Shown: positions 63,473 to 64,000 of the stretch, in pieces
How positions within the stretch are numbered: the first letter of the stretch is position 1
Layout: each line of letters begins with the position of its first letter
Origin: an uncultured Alistipes sp.
GTDB taxonomy: Bacteria > Bacteroidota > Bacteroidia > Bacteroidales > Rikenellaceae
NCBI RefSeq assembly: GCF_910580175.1
Contig: NZ_CAJTXD010000005.1
Coordinates: forward strand, 140,275 to 204,274
Length of the DNA stretch: 64,000 nucleotides
Reading direction: 5' to 3'
Translations under genes and position numbers: made by a program
The notes under the pieces: generated by a model
Databases searched by the model: none
The model's input: only the letters and a program-made list of their open reading frames with translations
What the model was told of the DNA's origin: nothing

Positions 63473-64000
63473 CGCTTGGCCCGCGGAATCGCGGACAATT
63501 TATACGGGACGAAGATACGAAGAATTTTGGATAAAGTAAGGTTATGGAGAGGAATAAGGTTAAGTGTTTGAGAGGCAGAAATGTTACCCGTTGATTCTCG
63601 TCGAGTTGCGAAAAGGTCGAAAAGCAGGATTTCGAGAGGTTGAGCAAAGGATTCGTTACTTATCCGTTGCCTTTTCGAAGGCTGGGGAGAGGTTGCAGAA
63701 AGCTTCACTACGTCTCTCTGAAAACGGGTCTGCACTTCGAGGGACGCCGGTTTTCTCGCAAGAGTTCACGACAAAGGTAGTCGTTTTACTCGGAGTTTCG
63801 CAAAAAGACGGCTTCGGTGTTGAAAGCATAGTATCTTATTCTATGTTCCGCTTTGCTTTTCATGGCTTCAAATAACTCTATATCAGTTAATTTTGCAAAC
63901 GGTTAATAGAGTTATGAATCACGAGGATGTAAAGGTTGCGTTCTATGGAAAACCCAGGCGCGGATGACCCCTGCGGCCAGGTTGTTTTGACCCCATAAGC
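63473..64000. other. AT-richer right-edge region without a convincing gene
   Basis: About 528 bp with visibly lower GC than the rest of the window. Two overlapping open frames (63564-63875 plus, 63439-63735 minus) have no recognisable domain and no good start context. It contains a -7 box at 63888-63895 inside a 10-bp dyad and a short open frame starting at 63915 (MNHEDVKVAFYGKP...) that stops after 17 codons. It may be the edge of a transferred segment. Confidence 0.4.
63872..63915 (+). promoter_or_regulatory. Dyad-flanked promoter pointing out of the window
   Basis: ATAACTCTAT (63872-63881) and ATAGAGTTAT (63906-63915) are perfect inverted 10-mers. Between them lies TAATTTTG (63888-63895), a TAnnTTTG -7 box. 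The arrangement suggests an operator around a promoter; no gene for it is complete in the window. Confidence 0.5.

Noticed and set aside
63564..63875. 103-codon plus-strand frame and an opposing 98-codon minus-strand frame at the right edge
   Set aside because: No domain, no ribosome-binding or promoter context, and they overlap each other. Kept only as part of the unassigned region.

Overview
The window looks like a chromosomal segment of a GC-rich Bacteroidales, most likely Alistipes or a close Rikenellaceae relative. The evidence is SusC/SusD glycan importers, a hybrid two-component system, lipoprotein signal peptides, promoters with the Bacteroidetes TAnnTTTG -7 box, and high GC in nearly all genes. 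The genus is inferred; the phylum is well supported.

Region 1 (1-15332, minus strand) is a pectin utilisation locus. In transcription order it holds an STN-domain alpha/beta-hydrolase esterase, a DUF4861-like protein, a GH28 polygalacturonase, a PL1 pectate lyase, an intrinsic terminator, a CE12-CE8 fusion esterase, a 1460-residue hybrid two-component regulator, a GH105 unsaturated galacturonyl hydrolase, and the first 310 codons of a SusC porin that continues left of the window. Together these can de-esterify, cleave and trim homogalacturonan or rhamnogalacturonan, with the hybrid sensor as local regulator.

Region 2 (15352-22115) holds a tRNA-Ser(GCT) with clear promoter and terminator, an OprP-like porin, and a guanine nucleotide cluster (guaB, a small membrane protein, a Cys-rich DUF3795 protein, guaA, an exonuclease). 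A DeoR-family repressor gene lies at its right edge.

Region 3 (22388-40967, plus strand) is the most distinctive part. One continuous gene string joins a cytoplasmic tagatose-phosphate pathway (AgaS-like isomerase, GatZ-like subunit, PfkB kinase, GatY-like aldolase) to a glycan utilisation module: secreted amidohydrolase, GH36-like alpha-galactosidase, SusC, SusD, tandem CBM9-like lipoprotein, DUF4874/DUF4832 protein, EamA transporter, thioredoxin-like lipoprotein and GH31 hydrolase. It is divergent from the DeoR gene, and a perfect palindrome sits between its -33 and -7 elements. The likely substrate is an alpha-linked galactose or N-acetylgalactosamine glycan, and the likely inducer a sugar phosphate. 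Both are inferences.

Region 4 (40978-63472) is mostly housekeeping: panB, a TrmH-type methyltransferase, an outer-membrane barrel next to glnS, a GT2-LpxL-DUF389-rsmI-acidic protein operon, aspS, tadA, a TPR protein with a structured leader, a YitT-type protein, miaB, a DEAD-box helicase, a ClpC-type ATPase, a YfcE-type phosphoesterase and a degenerate GH2-like protein.

The last 500 bp (63473-64000) are AT-richer, contain no convincing gene, and hold a dyad-flanked promoter pointing out of the window. Two outer-membrane protein genes (1-930 and 42519-43598) carry a run of nine G inside the signal-peptide codons, a possible phase-variation device.
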